Shown: piece after piece, positions 35,877 to 44,389 of the stretch
How the letters are laid out: every line of letters begins with the position of its first letter
How positions within the stretch are numbered: the first letter of the stretch is position 1
From: Streptomyces sp. NBC_00659
GTDB taxonomy: Bacteria > Actinomycetota > Actinomycetes > Streptomycetales > Streptomycetaceae
DNA length: 64,000 nucleotides
NCBI RefSeq assembly: GCF_036226925.1
Contig: NZ_CP109031.1
Span: 6,138,001-6,202,000 of the forward strand
Direction of reading: 5' to 3'
Made by a program: the position numbers and the translations under genes
The notes under the pieces: model-generated
What the model saw: only the letters and a program-made list of their open reading frames with translations
What the model was told of the DNA's origin: nothing
Databases searched by the model: none

Positions 35877-36992
35877 GTGTCCGCAGTCTCCGACCGGCTT
35901 CCCACCTTCCCCTGGGACAAGCTGGAGCCCTACAAGGCGACCGCCGCCGCTCACCCGGGCGGCATCGTCGACCTGTCCGTCGGCACCCCGGTCGACCCGG
36001 TGCCCGAGCTGATCCAGAAAGCTCTGGTCGCGGCCGCGGACTCGCCCGGCTATCCGACGGTGTGGGGCACGCCCGAGCTGCGGGACGCGCTCACGGGCTG
36101 GGTGGAACGACGGCTCGGCGCGCGGGACGTCACCCACCGGCACGTCCTGCCGATCGTCGGCTCCAAGGAACTGGTCGCCTGGCTGCCGACCCAGCTCGGT
36201 CTCGGCCCCGGCGACAAGGTCGCGTACCCCCGCCTCGCCTACCCGACGTACGAGGTCGGCGCGCGGCTCGCGCGGGCGGAACACGTGGTCTACGACGACC
36301 CGACGGAGCTGGACCCGGCGGGCCTGAAGCTGCTGTGGCTGAACTCCCCGTCGAACCCGACCGGCAAGGTCCTGTCCGCCGGTGAGCTCACCCGGATCGT
36401 CGCCTGGGCCCGCGAGCACGGCATCCTCGTCTTCTCCGACGAGTGCTACATCGAGCTGGGCTGGGAGGCCGACCCGGTCTCGGTCCTGCACCCCGACGTG
36501 TGCGGCGGCTCCTACGAGGGGATCGTCTCGGTCCACTCGCTGTCCAAGCGCTCGAACCTGGCCGGTTACCGCGCCGCGTTCCTCGCGGGCGACCCCGCCG
36601 TGCTCGGCGAACTCCTCGCGATCCGCAAGCACGGCGGCATGATGACCTCCGCGCCGACCCAGGCCGCCGTGGTCGCCGCGCTCGCGGACGACACACACGT
36701 CCACGAGCAGCGCGAGCGCTACGCGGCCCGCCGCACCGCCCTGCGCGAAGCCCTCCTGGGCCACGGATTCCGCATCGAGCACAGCGAGGCGAGCCTCTAC
36801 CTCTGGGCCACCCGGGACGAGTCCTGCTGGTCCACCGTGGCGCACCTGGCCGACCTGGGCATCCTGGTGGCCCCCGGCGACTTCTACGGCGACGCGGGCG
36901 AGAAGTTCGTCCGCGTGGCCCTCACCGCCTCGGACGAGCGTGTGGCGGCCGCGGTGGAACGCCTGCGCCAGGGCCTGTCCGACAGGCCCTAG
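35877..36992 (+). CDS. dapC: Succinyldiaminopimelate transaminase
   Basis: A 371-residue PLP-dependent class-I aminotransferase of the lysine/peptidoglycan pathway, converting N-succinyl-2-amino-6-ketopimelate to N-succinyl-LL-diaminopimelate. The PLP lysine lies in SLSKRSNLAGYR, the cofactor aspartate region in FSDECYIELGW, and NSPSNPTGK is present. The actinobacterial start LPTFPWDKLEPYKATA is conserved. GTG at 35877 is chosen for that N-terminus; an in-frame GTG at 35838 would add 13 residues. The partner enzyme dapE is 2 kb downstream. Confidence 0.9.
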   Translation: MSAVSDRLPTFPWDKLEPYKATAAAHPGGIVDLSVGTPVDPVPELIQKALVAAADSPGYPTVWGTPELRDALTGWVERRLGARDVTHRHVLPIVGSKELVAWLPTQLGLGPGDKVAYPRLAYPTYEVGARLARAEHVVYDDPTELDPAGLKLLWLNSPSNPTGKVLSAGELTRIVAWAREHGILVFSDECYIELGWEADPVSVLHPDVCGGSYEGIVSVHSLSKRSNLAGYRAAFLAGDPAVLGELLAIRKHGGMMTSAPTQAAVVAALADDTHVHEQRERYAARRTALREALLGHGFRIEHSEASLYLWATRDESCWSTVAHLADLGILVAPGDFYGDAGEKFVRVALTASDERVAAAVERLRQGLSDRP

Positions 36993-37011
36993 TCCGGCCG
37001 TCCGGCTACGA

Positions 37012-37052
37012 CGACGGGGGTCCGGGGAACTCGCTTCCCCGGACCCCCGTCG
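37012..37052. terminator. Perfect 18-bp terminator stem after dapC
   Basis: 37012-37029 pairs perfectly with 37035-37052 around a 5-nt loop, between convergent genes. Confidence 0.85.
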
Positions 37053-37122
37053 CCGTACGGCACGATCCCGATCCCGAGGCCAGGCCGTGGCCCGACGGCA
37101 GGACCGGACCCAGCGGGGGGCC

Positions 37123-37551
37123 CTAGCCCAGCGGAAGCTGTCCGGTCGGCACGCCGCCCTTGGTCACGGCGTCCGTCGGCAGGCTGCCGGACGCCGTCTT
37201 CGCGGTGTCACCGACGAGGCCTCCGGCCTGGCCGGCCGCGGTCCCGGCCACCTTCTGCACGGCGGGCGCGGCCTTTTGGGCGGCCTTGGCGCCGGCCTTG
37301 CCCGCGGACGGCAGGGCCTTCGTGACCGTGGCGCCGCCGGACGTGCCGGCGATCGCGGGGACGTTCTGCGTCGCTCCGTCGAGCGTGGGGCCGACGTTCG
37401 CGCCGTCCAGGGCGGTCAGCCCGCCGAGGCCGGGTGCGGCCGGCAGGCCGGGCGCCGCGCAGGCGGAGCCGGCCGCGCCGACCACGGGCGCCGCTCCGGC
37501 CGCGACGAGCAGCACGACACGGGCGATCCGGCGGGTCAGGGGGAGGGACAT
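37123..37551 (-). CDS. Small secreted Ala/Gly-rich protein
   Basis: A 142-residue exported protein. The signal peptide (LTRRIARVVLLVAAGAAPVV, cleavage likely after ACAAP) is followed by low-complexity Ala/Gly/Pro/Thr sequence with VPAIAGTSGGATVTKALPS. No cysteines and no domain. Related Streptomyces proteins are sometimes labelled ATP-binding, with no motif to support it. The ATG at 37551 follows AGCACC and lies about 190 bp from a candidate promoter at 37743. Confidence 0.65.
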   Translation of the reverse strand: MSLPLTRRIARVVLLVAAGAAPVVGAAGSACAAPGLPAAPGLGGLTALDGANVGPTLDGATQNVPAIAGTSGGATVTKALPSAGKAGAKAAQKAAPAVQKVAGTAAGQAGGLVGDTAKTASGSLPTDAVTKGGVPTGQLPLG

Positions 37552-37912
37552 GGTGCTCCTTAGACGGAAGAGAACGGGGAAGCGTCCTGCTCTGCCCGGC
37601 GGTCGGCCGGCCGGCTGCCGGCGGACCGCGTTCCCGGACGGCGATCGGCTGAGGTGATCGTTCCGGGCTCGGACGCAGTGACTACCGCTCGAAGTCCGCG
37701 AAGGTTGCGGTGGCCCGACGCAAAGAGTTGGCAATGCGTCGCATTATCGGTTGTGGATAAAAACGGGCAAACAATGCCCGGCCGCAGCACCGCTGGAACC
37801 CTCAGGGCCCCTTGTTCCCAAGGGATTTCACCGACGGGGAGTGAGCGTCCGAAAGCGCGCGCACATCACCGGCCCGCCGGGACAGGGTCCTCCCCAGGGG
37901 TGAGGTCCCGTA
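37552..37912. other. Intergenic region upstream of the secreted-protein gene
   Basis: A 361-bp spacer between two leftward genes. It contains the promoter candidate, an unusually AT-rich stretch (about 37725-37775), and no gene I can support. Confidence 0.5.
37743..37771 (-). promoter_or_regulatory. Candidate promoter of the secreted-protein gene
   Basis: On the minus strand TTTGCC and GATAAT are spaced by exactly 17 nt (37766-37771 and 37743-37748). The spacer contains a perfect DnaA-box-like TTATCCACA (37752-37760). This lies 190 bp before the gene. Confidence 0.45.
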
Positions 37913-38950
37913 CTACTGCCCGGTGACGATCCGGACCTCCTCCGAGGCCTCCCCCGGCCCCGGACCGCTCTTGTCGTCGGCCGTGCGCCACGTTCCCTCC
38001 GAGGTGCCCGCGGTCCATTCGCGTCCCGCGTACGACACCCGGTCGATGTGCAGGGCCGAGGAGTTCGCCACGGCCCAGTGCGCCAGCTCCCAGCCGCGGC
38101 GGAGCGTCCCCGACCCGGCGTCGGACCCCTCGCGCACGGGGACGGTCACGGTCCGGCCGGTGCCCCCCGTGGCGGCGGGGGAGGCCGTGGAGCCCGTAGC
38201 GCCCGAGGAAGCCGGGGAGGTCGGTGAAGCCGAGGAGGCCGGCGCCGACGACGCGGAGGAACTCTCGGCGTCCACGGTGGCGCCCGCCTCCTGGAGCACA
38301 TCGCGCCCGAAGTCCCGGGCGAGCGCGGCACGCACCGGCGCCGGGCCGCCCGCCAGGGTCGCGGCCGGGCGCCCCTGGCAGGTCAGCGTGGCCGCCGCGC
38401 GGCCGGTCAGGGCGGCGGCGAGCAGCGTGGCGTCCGGCTCGTGCTTCGCGTACGCCTGCGGAAAGCCGCTGTGCTGCACCCGCTGCGCGGCGACGGTGAG
38501 CGGCAGCCGCGAGTAGCCGGGCACCTTGGCCAGGTGCTCGTAGAAGATGCCTGCCGAATACGTCGGGTCCATGATCTGTTTCCTCGTGCCCCAGCCCTGC
38601 GACGGGCGCTGCTGGAACAGACCGAGGGAGTCCCGGTCGCCGTGCCGGATGTTGCGCAGCCCCGATTCCTGGAGCGCCGTCGCGAGAGCGATGGCCACCG
38701 CCCGCTCGGGCATGCCGCGCGAGGTGCCGATCGCCGAGATCGTCGCCGCGTTCACCGCCTGTTCGGGGGTGAACTCGTACGACGCGCCGTCGCCGTTGCC
38801 GGAGACGACCTTGCACCGGGGCGCGCCCACGCCGCCCGTGAGGTACTGCACGCCGAGGTAACCCGCGACCGCGAGCAGGACCACGAGGGCCCCTCCGAAA
38901 CGCAGGAGGCGACCACGGCGCCGGACAGGAGTGGGGGACGGCTCAGACAC
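37913..38950 (-). CDS. Membrane-anchored lytic-transglycosylase-like protein
   Basis: A 345-residue protein with one N-terminal helix (LLRFGGALVVLLAVAGYLGV) and an extracytoplasmic domain. The segment IALATALQESGLRNIRHGD followed by RDSLGLFQQRPSQGWG is the signature of a lysozyme/transglycosylase-like fold; the Glu in LQESG is the expected catalytic acid. The C-terminal half is Ala/Ser/Pro-rich with a final conserved strand set. Such proteins are sometimes labelled heavy-metal transporters, which the sequence does not support. GTG at 38950. Confidence 0.72.
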   Translation of the reverse strand: MSEPSPTPVRRRGRLLRFGGALVVLLAVAGYLGVQYLTGGVGAPRCKVVSGNGDGASYEFTPEQAVNAATISAIGTSRGMPERAVAIALATALQESGLRNIRHGDRDSLGLFQQRPSQGWGTRKQIMDPTYSAGIFYEHLAKVPGYSRLPLTVAAQRVQHSGFPQAYAKHEPDATLLAAALTGRAAATLTCQGRPAATLAGGPAPVRAALARDFGRDVLQEAGATVDAESSSASSAPASSASPTSPASSGATGSTASPAATGGTGRTVTVPVREGSDAGSGTLRRGWELAHWAVANSSALHIDRVSYAGREWTAGTSEGTWRTADDKSGPGPGEASEEVRIVTGQ

Positions 38951-39065
38951 GCGTACAAGGTACTGGAGAGCGCCGCGGGCGGACCGTGGGGCTGTGGACA
39001 ACGGGAGCGCGGCCGGGGGATACGACCGCATCCGGCTGCTTTCGGGGCCTTCCGGAGGGGCGCGC

Positions 39066-39071
39066 TAGGGT
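39066..39071 (+). promoter_or_regulatory. Candidate -10 of a leaderless dapE promoter
   Basis: TAGGGT lies 7 nt before the dapE ATG, identical in hexamer and spacing to the one at mshB. Confidence 0.4.
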
Positions 39072-39078
39072 CGAGGCC

Positions 39079-40158
39079 ATGGCCGACACCCCGCTTGACC
39101 TCACCCTCGACGCAGCCGAGCTCACCGCGGCGCTCGTCGACTTCCGCTCGGAGAGCGGCACCGAGAAGCCGCTCGCGGACGCCGTGGAGACGGCCCTGCG
39201 CGCCCTTCCGCATCTGACGGTCGACCGGTACGGCAACAACGTCGTGGCCCGCACCGAGCTGGGCCGGGCGGAGCGGGTGATCCTCGCCGGGCACATCGAC
39301 ACCGTGCCGATCGCGGACAACGTGCCCTCCCGCCTCGACGAGAACGGCGTGCTGTGGGGCTGCGGCACCTGCGACATGAAGTCGGGCGTCGCCGTCCAGC
39401 TCCGTATCGCGGCCACCGTCCCCGAGCCCAACCGTGACCTCACCTTCGTCTTCTACGACAACGAAGAGGTCGCCGCCCATCTGAACGGCCTGAAGCATGT
39501 GGCCGAGGCCCACCCCGAGTGGCTGCGGGGCGACTTCGCGGTCCTCCTGGAGCCCTCCGACGGACAGGTCGAGGGCGGCTGCCAGGGCACGCTGCGGGTG
39601 CTGCTGAAGACCAAGGGCGAGCGGGCCCACTCCGCCCGCAGCTGGATGGGCTCGAACGCGATCCACGCGGCCGCCCCGATCCTGGCCGTCCTGGCCGCGT
39701 ACGAGCCGCGCTACCCGGTGATCGACGGCCTGGAGTACCGCGAGGGCCTGAACGCGGTGAACATCTCCGGCGGGGTCGCCGGCAACGTCATCCCCGACGA
39801 GTGCGTCGTCACCGTCAACTTCCGCTACGCGCCCGACCGCACCGAGGAGGAGGCGATCGAGCACGTCCGCGAGGTCTTCGCCGACTGCGGTGTGGCGGAG
39901 TTCGTCGTCGACGACCACAGCGGTGCCGCCCTTCCCGGTCTGTCCCACCCGGCCGCCGCCGCGTTCATCGAGGCGGTGGGGGGCACCCCGCAGCCCAAGT
40001 ACGGCTGGACGGACGTCTCCCGTTTCAGCGCGCTCGGCATCCCCGCGGTCAACTACGGCCCCGGCAATCCGCACCTGGCGCACAAGCGGGACGAGCGGGT
40101 GGAAACGGCCAAGATCCTCGCGGGTGAGGAGCGGCTGCGCGACTGGCTGACCGCCTGA
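39079..40158 (+). CDS. dapE: Succinyl-diaminopimelate desuccinylase
   Basis: A 359-residue M20-family zinc hydrolase that releases succinate from N-succinyl-LL-DAP, giving LL-DAP for lysine and the Streptomyces cell wall. Metal ligands: LAGHIDTVP, TCDMKSGVA and the acid pair in YDNEEVAA; the dimerisation insert lies in the middle; KYGWTDVSRF is the late conserved motif. The ATG at 39079 has TAGGGT 7 nt upstream and no clear ribosome site, so it may be leaderless. Confidence 0.92.
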   Translation: MADTPLDLTLDAAELTAALVDFRSESGTEKPLADAVETALRALPHLTVDRYGNNVVARTELGRAERVILAGHIDTVPIADNVPSRLDENGVLWGCGTCDMKSGVAVQLRIAATVPEPNRDLTFVFYDNEEVAAHLNGLKHVAEAHPEWLRGDFAVLLEPSDGQVEGGCQGTLRVLLKTKGERAHSARSWMGSNAIHAAAPILAVLAAYEPRYPVIDGLEYREGLNAVNISGGVAGNVIPDECVVTVNFRYAPDRTEEEAIEHVREVFADCGVAEFVVDDHSGAALPGLSHPAAAAFIEAVGGTPQPKYGWTDVSRFSALGIPAVNYGPGNPHLAHKRDERVETAKILAGEERLRDWLTA

Positions 40159-40306
40159 AGCGCGGCCCGTACCCGCCGGCTGTTCACGGCGGACATGCCC
40201 ACGTCCCCCCGCCGTAACCAGCGGAGATCTACGCTGGGGCGGAACGACCTTCCCCCGCACCGGTTTCGGCCGGGGCGGGGGAGATCCGTACGCGGAGGGA
40301 GTGGAC

Positions 40307-41065
40307 ATGGCTACTGGCGACCCGAGGGGAAAGAAGCGGCCACCTGAGGAGCAGCGGCTGGGCCCGGTGCTGCGCAGGCGGAACCAGGTTCAGGCGAGCA
40401 CCACGGACCAGCGGCTGCTGGACGCGGGCGGCCCCTCGGACTGGGTGCACACCGACCCCTGGCGCGTTCTGCGCATCCAGTCGGAGTTCATCGAAGGCTT
40501 CGGCACGCTGGCCGAACTCCCGGCCGCGATCAGTGTGTTCGGTTCGGCGCGGACCTCGGTCGGCTCGCCCGAGTACGACGCGGGCGTCGCCCTCGGCCGC
40601 GGCCTGGTCGACGCCGGGTTCGCGGTGATCACCGGTGGTGGACCGGGTGCCATGGAGGCGGCCAACAAGGGAGCCCTGGAGGCGAAGGGCATCTCCGTCG
40701 GTCTCGGCATCGAGCTTCCCTTCGAGCAGGGGCTGAACCAGTACGTCGACATCGGCCTGAACTTTCGGTACTTTTTTGTCCGAAAGATGATGTTTGTTAA
40801 GTATGCCCAAGGGTTTGTCGTATTGCCGGGTGGCCTCGGCACCCTCGACGAACTCTTCGAGGCGCTCACGCTGGTCCAGACCCAGAAGGTCACCCGCTTC
40901 CCCATCGTGCTGTTCGGCACGGAGTACTGGGGCGGTCTCGTGGACTGGCTCAGGAACACCCTCGTCGCCCAGGGCAAGGCGGCCGAGAAGGACTTGATGC
41001 TGTTCCACGTGACCGACGACGTGGACGAAGCGGTGGCCCTGGTGTCGAAGGAGGCCGGCCGCTAG
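40307..41065 (+). CDS. LOG family protein (TIGR00730, nucleotide 5'-monophosphate phosphoribohydrolase)
   Basis: A 252-residue Rossmann-fold protein. Family motifs: GGGPGAMEAANKGA and the catalytic PGGLGTLDELFE. LOG proteins cleave cytokinin-type or other nucleoside 5'-monophosphates. The ATG at 40307 has GGAGGGA 7 nt upstream, whereas the GTG at 40301 would abut that site. A 23-codon patch at 40763-40831 has only about 42% G+C and rare codons (five Phe all TTT, TAT, CAA, GTA, TTG) in an otherwise normal gene; the residues there match the family core. The gene order dapE-LOG-folP is shared with M. tuberculosis. Confidence 0.88.
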   Translation: MATGDPRGKKRPPEEQRLGPVLRRRNQVQASTTDQRLLDAGGPSDWVHTDPWRVLRIQSEFIEGFGTLAELPAAISVFGSARTSVGSPEYDAGVALGRGLVDAGFAVITGGGPGAMEAANKGALEAKGISVGLGIELPFEQGLNQYVDIGLNFRYFFVRKMMFVKYAQGFVVLPGGLGTLDELFEALTLVQTQKVTRFPIVLFGTEYWGGLVDWLRNTLVAQGKAAEKDLMLFHVTDDVDEAVALVSKEAGR

Positions 41066-41121
41066 CAGACGCCGTACGGCATACGGCGTACGGCATACGG
41101 GGCACGAGACACGGGGTGTGC

Positions 41122-41162
41122 GGGGCACGGGAGGGACCGGTTTCACGGCCCTCCCGTGCCCC
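41122..41162. terminator. Bidirectional terminator between LOG and folP
   Basis: A perfect 14-bp stem (41122-41135 with 41149-41162), between convergent genes. A short GGCATACGGCGTACGG-type repeat lies upstream at 41075-41100. Confidence 0.85.
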
Positions 41163-41184
41163 GTACGCGCTCTGTCCGCTGTCG

Positions 41185-42045
41185 CTACGCCAGGCCGCGC
41201 CGGGCCACCGCCGGCGGCCGGTGCCCGGCGATCGACGCGACCATGTCCAGGACCTGACGGGTCTCCGCGACCTCGTGGACGCGGTACACCTGCGCCCCCA
41301 GCCACGCCGAGACCGCGGTCGTCGCCAGCGTCCCGACGACCCGCTCCTTGACCGGCTTGTCGAGCGTCTCGCCCACGAAGTCCTTGTTGGAGAGGGAGAC
41401 GAGAACCGGCCACCCGGTGGAGACCATCTCCCCGAGCCGCCGTGTCGCCTCCAGGCTGTGCCGGGTGTTCTTCCCGAAGTCGTGTCCCGGATCGATGAGC
41501 ACCGACTCGCGGGGCACCCCGAGAGCCACGGCACGCTCCGCGAGCCCCAGCGTGACCCGCAGGATGTCGGCCATCACGTCGTCGTAGGCGATCCGGTGCG
41601 GGCGCGTGCGCGGCTCCGACTCCCCGGCGTGCGTGCATACGAGCCCCACCCCGTACCGGGCGGCCACCTCGGCCAGGCGCGGGTCGACCCCGCCCCAGGC
41701 GTCGTTGAGCAGGTCGGCGCCGGCCTCGCAGACCGCCTCGCCGACCTCGTGCCGCCAGGTGTCGACGCTGATGACCACGTCGGGGAAGCGGCGGCGCACC
41801 TCGGCGACGAAGCCGACCGTCCGGCGCGCCTCCTCCTCGGCGGTGACCTCCTCACCCGGTCCCGCCTTGACCCCGCCGATGTCGATGATGGCGGCGCCCT
41901 CGGACACCGCCTGCTCCACGCGCGCGAGCGCGGGCTCGTCGCGGAAGGTGGCCCCCTGATCGTAGAAGGAGTCCGGGGTCCGGTTCACGATCGCCATGAT
42001 CACCGGCTCGTGCGCGTCGAATTCGCGCCTGCCCAGCCTGAGCAT
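41185..42045 (-). CDS. folP2: Dihydropteroate synthase family protein, FolP2-like
   Basis: A 286-residue TIM-barrel protein. The loop motif is IMAIVNRTPDSFYDQGATF, the D-motif INDAWGG-type (LLNDAWGGVD), and the late DPGHDFGKNT is intact. Mycobacterial FolP2 has the same INRTPDSFYD loop and is reported to lack classical dihydropteroate synthase activity; genuine FolP usually has NVTPDSFSDGG. With the dapE/LOG neighbourhood, this is most likely a FolP2 orthologue rather than the folate enzyme. ATG at 42045 preceded by GGGAGAGG. Confidence 0.8.
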   Translation of the reverse strand: MLRLGRREFDAHEPVIMAIVNRTPDSFYDQGATFRDEPALARVEQAVSEGAAIIDIGGVKAGPGEEVTAEEEARRTVGFVAEVRRRFPDVVISVDTWRHEVGEAVCEAGADLLNDAWGGVDPRLAEVAARYGVGLVCTHAGESEPRTRPHRIAYDDVMADILRVTLGLAERAVALGVPRESVLIDPGHDFGKNTRHSLEATRRLGEMVSTGWPVLVSLSNKDFVGETLDKPVKERVVGTLATTAVSAWLGAQVYRVHEVAETRQVLDMVASIAGHRPPAVARRGLA

Positions 42046-42218
42046 CCCCTGTGACCTCTCCCAGTAAGTCGCACCGATAAGCCGCCTGCGACCTTAGCTG
42101 TCACACTCGCATGGCACGATCGGAGCCTGACACTTCTGGTGTCGGGCTGCCTTCGTCAGCACCAGTACTTTCGCGCCGACGCGACCCGCGCCGGCCCCGG
42201 AGCGTGGGGACCTCAGCG
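42046..42218. promoter_or_regulatory. Divergent region between folP2 and the DivIVA-like gene
   Basis: A 173-bp spacer. A 9-bp hairpin (42125-42133 with 42139-42147, one G-T pair) lies on the rightward side and could act in the DivIVA-like gene's leader. GTGGGGA about 42205 is the ribosome site for the ATG at 42219. Confidence 0.4.
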
Positions 42219-42569
42219 ATGTTCATGTTCTTGTTCCTGGTCGTCGCCCTCGCCGTCGTGGTCGCCGCGGTGACCCTGTCCGTGGTGGGCGGCGGCGAGA
42301 GCGTGCCCCTTGCCGACGCCGAGCCCGAGCGGCTGCGCGATCCGCTGCCGTACGACCGTCCGGTGCACAAGGGTGACGTGGACGCCCTGCGTTTCGCCGT
42401 CACCGTGCGCGGCTACCGCATGGCGGACGTCGACGACGCGCTGGGCCGTCTCGGCGCCGAGATCGGCGAGCGGGACGCCCGGATCGCCGACCTGGAGGCC
42501 GCGCTCGCCGGCGCCCGCGCGGCGAGCGGCACCACCTCGCTGCGCAAGCACCCCGAGGACGAGCGGTGA
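42219..42569 (+). CDS. DivIVA-domain membrane protein
   Basis: A 116-residue protein. An N-terminal helix (FMFLFLVVALAVVVAAVTLSVV) is followed by a DivIVA-type segment (RFAVTVRGYRMADVDDALGRLGAEIGERDARIADLEAAL) beginning with the conserved R-F-x-V-x-RGY pattern and a coiled coil (shown here only in parts). The ATG at 42219 places the helix at the N-terminus and has GGGGA upstream; the ATG at 42111 would add 36 residues with no ribosome site. GTGA overlap with tag. Confidence 0.75.
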   Translation: MFMFLFLVVALAVVVAAVTLSVVGGGESVPLADAEPERLRDPLPYDRPVHKGDVDALRFAVTVRGYRMADVDDALGRLGAEIGERDARIADLEAALAGARAASGTTSLRKHPEDER

Positions 42570-43147
42570 GCGGGGCGCTGGCCGGACCCGACGGCGCGCT
42601 GCGCTGCCCCTGGGCGCTGTCCACCGAGGACTACGTGGCCTATCACGACGAGGAGTGGGGCCGGCCCGTCCACGGCGACGACGCCCTCTACGAGCGGCTG
42701 TGCCTGGAGGCGTTCCAATCGGGGCTGTCCTGGATCACGATCCTGCGCCGCCGCTCCGGCTTCCGCGCGGCCTTCGCGGACTTCGAGATCGCCAAGGTCG
42801 CCCTGTTCACGGAGGCCGACGAGGAGCGCCTGCTCGCCGACCCGGGGATCATCCGCAACGGCGCCAAGATCCGGGCGACCGTCGCCAACGCGCGCGTGCT
42901 GGCCGAATGGGCCCCGGGCGAGCTGGACGAGCTCATCTGGTCCTTCGCCCCCGACCACGCCTCGCGGCCGGCCCCCGAGAAGCTCTCCGACGTACCGGCC
43001 GTCACCGACGAGTCGACGGCTCTGTCCAAGGCGCTCAAGAAGCGCGGCATCCGCTTCGTGGGCCCGACGACGGCGTACGCCCTGATGCAGGCGTGCGGCC
43101 TGGTGAACGACCACCTGGCGGACTGCGTGGTGCGCGACGCCGGCTGA
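42566..43147 (+). CDS. tag: DNA-3-methyladenine glycosylase I
   Basis: A 193-residue base-excision repair glycosylase that removes 3-methyladenine. The family start CPWALSTEDYVAYHDEEWGR, the core SGLSWITILRRRSGFRAAF, and the late MQACGLVNDHL containing the zinc-snap cysteine and histidine are all present. GTG at 42566 is coupled to the DivIVA-like gene. In mycobacteria tagA also follows the folP2/Rv1209 pair. Confidence 0.93.
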   Translation: MSGALAGPDGALRCPWALSTEDYVAYHDEEWGRPVHGDDALYERLCLEAFQSGLSWITILRRRSGFRAAFADFEIAKVALFTEADEERLLADPGIIRNGAKIRATVANARVLAEWAPGELDELIWSFAPDHASRPAPEKLSDVPAVTDESTALSKALKKRGIRFVGPTTAYALMQACGLVNDHLADCVVRDAG

Positions 43148-43222
43148 CCGGGCCGCTCTTCCCGGGGTGCGCAGGTGTCCGCCGCGGACCACGCGAGGCC
43201 CGCGGCGAACGCCTTTCGACGG

Positions 43223-44026
43223 TCAGCGCCCCAGGTACTTGGGCTTCTCCTTGTTCACGAACGCCTGGACCGCGATGGCGTGGTCCTCGGAGGCACCGGC
43301 GCGGCCCTGGAGCTCGTCCTCCTTCTCCAGGGTCTCCTCCAGCGAGTGGGTGAGCCCGAAGGCGACGGACTCCTTCAGGGCGGCGTACGCCAGCGTCGGC
43401 CCGGCGGCCAGCGCCCGCGCCACCTTCTCCGCCTCGGCGCGCACCTCGCCGGCCGGAACCAGGCGGTTCGCGATGCCCAGCTCGTACGCCTCCTGGGCGC
43501 TGATGCTGCGCGGGAAGAGCAGCAGGTCGGCGGCACGGCTCGGGCCGATCACCCGGGGCAGCGTCCAGGAGATCCCCGAGTCGGCGGTCAGCGCGACTCC
43601 GGCGAAGGACGTGTTGAAGGCGGCCGTGTCGGCGACGACGCGGTAGTCGGCGGCGAGCGCGAAACCGAACCCGGCCCCGGCCGCGACACCGTTGACCCCG
43701 GCCACCACGGGCTTCGCGGCGCCGGTCAGCGCCCGCACGATGGGGTTGTAGTGCTCGCGCACGGTGCTCATCGTCCCGCCCGACCCCGACTCCCTGTCGG
43801 CGGCCAGCAGCCCGATGTGCTCCTTGAGGTCCTGGCCGACGCAGAACGCCCGGTCACCGGCCGCGGTCAGCAGGATGGCCCGTACGGCGTCGTCCGCGGC
43901 GGCGGCCTGGGCCGCGTCCCGGAAGGCGACCTTGGTCTCGACGTTCATCGCGTTCATCGCCTCGGGGCGGTTCAGCGTGATGGTCGCGAGTCCGTCGCTC
44001 ACCTCGTAGAGCACGGTGTCGGCCAT
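43223..44026 (-). CDS. Enoyl-CoA hydratase/isomerase family protein
   Basis: A 267-residue crotonase-fold protein. The CoA-binding and oxyanion segments are AFCVGQDLKEH and GVAAGAGFGFALAADYRV; the following SFAGVALTADSGISWTLPRVIG lacks the second glutamate of classical hydratases, so it is closer to PaaG-type isomerases. Part of fatty-acid or aromatic catabolism; substrate unknown. ATG at 44026 with GGAAGGGACC upstream. Confidence 0.85.
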   Translation of the reverse strand: MADTVLYEVSDGLATITLNRPEAMNAMNVETKVAFRDAAQAAAADDAVRAILLTAAGDRAFCVGQDLKEHIGLLAADRESGSGGTMSTVREHYNPIVRALTGAAKPVVAGVNGVAAGAGFGFALAADYRVVADTAAFNTSFAGVALTADSGISWTLPRVIGPSRAADLLLFPRSISAQEAYELGIANRLVPAGEVRAEAEKVARALAAGPTLAYAALKESVAFGLTHSLEETLEKEDELQGRAGASEDHAIAVQAFVNKEKPKYLGR

Positions 44027-44389
44027 GGTGGGTCCCTTCCGGGGTCGCGGCTCGTCGTACCGGCCGGTACGACCTGTGTCCGATGACAGCATGGCGGAGA
44101 TCACCGACGGTGGCGCGGGGCCCACATGTGACCTGCGTCAAAGATTTCCGTGCTGCTGACGTCGTTGCGGCGGCGCAGTATCGCAGCCACATCGCCGAAT
44201 TGGGTGGTTTTGCTCAAGCGCGTTGCGCAAGCGATGCCGACTGATGTTGGTCATCGGGTCCTGAGATGCGGGATAATGGCCTGGAAGCAATGTGTTCGAT
44301 GCCGGTGACGTGTGTCCTATGAGGGGACGTGCGTGCCCTCCGAGGGGGCCGTCGGCGACGATGAGCTGGTTTCAGGAAGGGGAACGAGC

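Noticed and set aside
37752..37760. DnaA box as part of a replication origin
   Set aside because: A single box, no cluster and no dnaA/dnaN genes nearby.
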